Source of the DNA: Verrucomicrobia bacterium UBA6354
Lineage (GTDB): Bacteria > Verrucomicrobiota > Kiritimatiellia > RFP12 > UBA1067
DNA: 5,520 nt
Direction: 5' to 3'
Assembly (NCBI GenBank): GCA_002440145.1
Contig: DJRS01000106.1
Location: 342 to 5,861 of the forward strand
Each line of letters begins with the position of its first letter. Within the stretch, counting starts at the first letter, position 1. The notes under the pieces are model-generated. The model searched no databases, was not told where the DNA came from, and worked only from the letters and a program-made list of their open reading frames with translations. The position numbers were made by a program, and so were the translations under genes. Positions 5,479 through 5,520 of the stretch are shown in pieces.

Positions 5479-5520
5479 GCCCTTCCGGAGCGCAAATTCA
5501 AAAGGCTTGATGCACCCGTC

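Overview
The window is GC-rich bacterial chromosome with two divergent blocks. On the minus strand, in reading order, are fusA (elongation factor G), metF (5,10-methylenetetrahydrofolate reductase) and a tandem ABC ATPase of the ModF/PhrA type that runs off the left edge. On the plus strand is one gene for an HU/IHF-like DNA-binding protein with a C-terminal Ig-like (DUF4469-type) domain, closed by a strong intrinsic terminator. The non-canonical HU plus DUF4469 architecture suggests the Verrucomicrobiota/Kiritimatiellota/Lentisphaerota (PVC) or Bacteroidota side of the tree. GC content and the other genes fit a PVC bacterium better. This placement is inference only; there is no rRNA or other decisive marker.

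Layout: 1-974 (minus) partial ABC ATPase; 956-1822 (minus) metF, whose 3' end overlaps the likely GTG start of the ABC gene; 1823-1896 a short gap with a possible weak terminator; 1897-3996 (minus) fusA with an AAGGAG ribosome site and a TATAAT promoter close upstream; 4057-4236 a gap with no gene seen; 4237-4645 a long leader on the plus strand with an extended -10 promoter, a palindrome against the -35, two candidate small ORFs and several hairpins; 4646-5413 the HU-like gene; 5425-5478 tandem hairpins ending in a T-tract.

The minus-strand genes are housekeeping: translocation in translation, one-carbon/methionine metabolism, and a soluble ATPase. metF and the ABC gene are probably co-transcribed because they overlap; fusA may or may not read through into them. 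The regions most worth a second look are the long structured leader in front of the HU-like gene, with a 38-residue ORF overlapping its start, and the ABC ATPase, whose first nucleotide-binding domain has lost its Walker A motif while keeping a signature motif. No mobile element, CRISPR array, tRNA or rRNA was seen.
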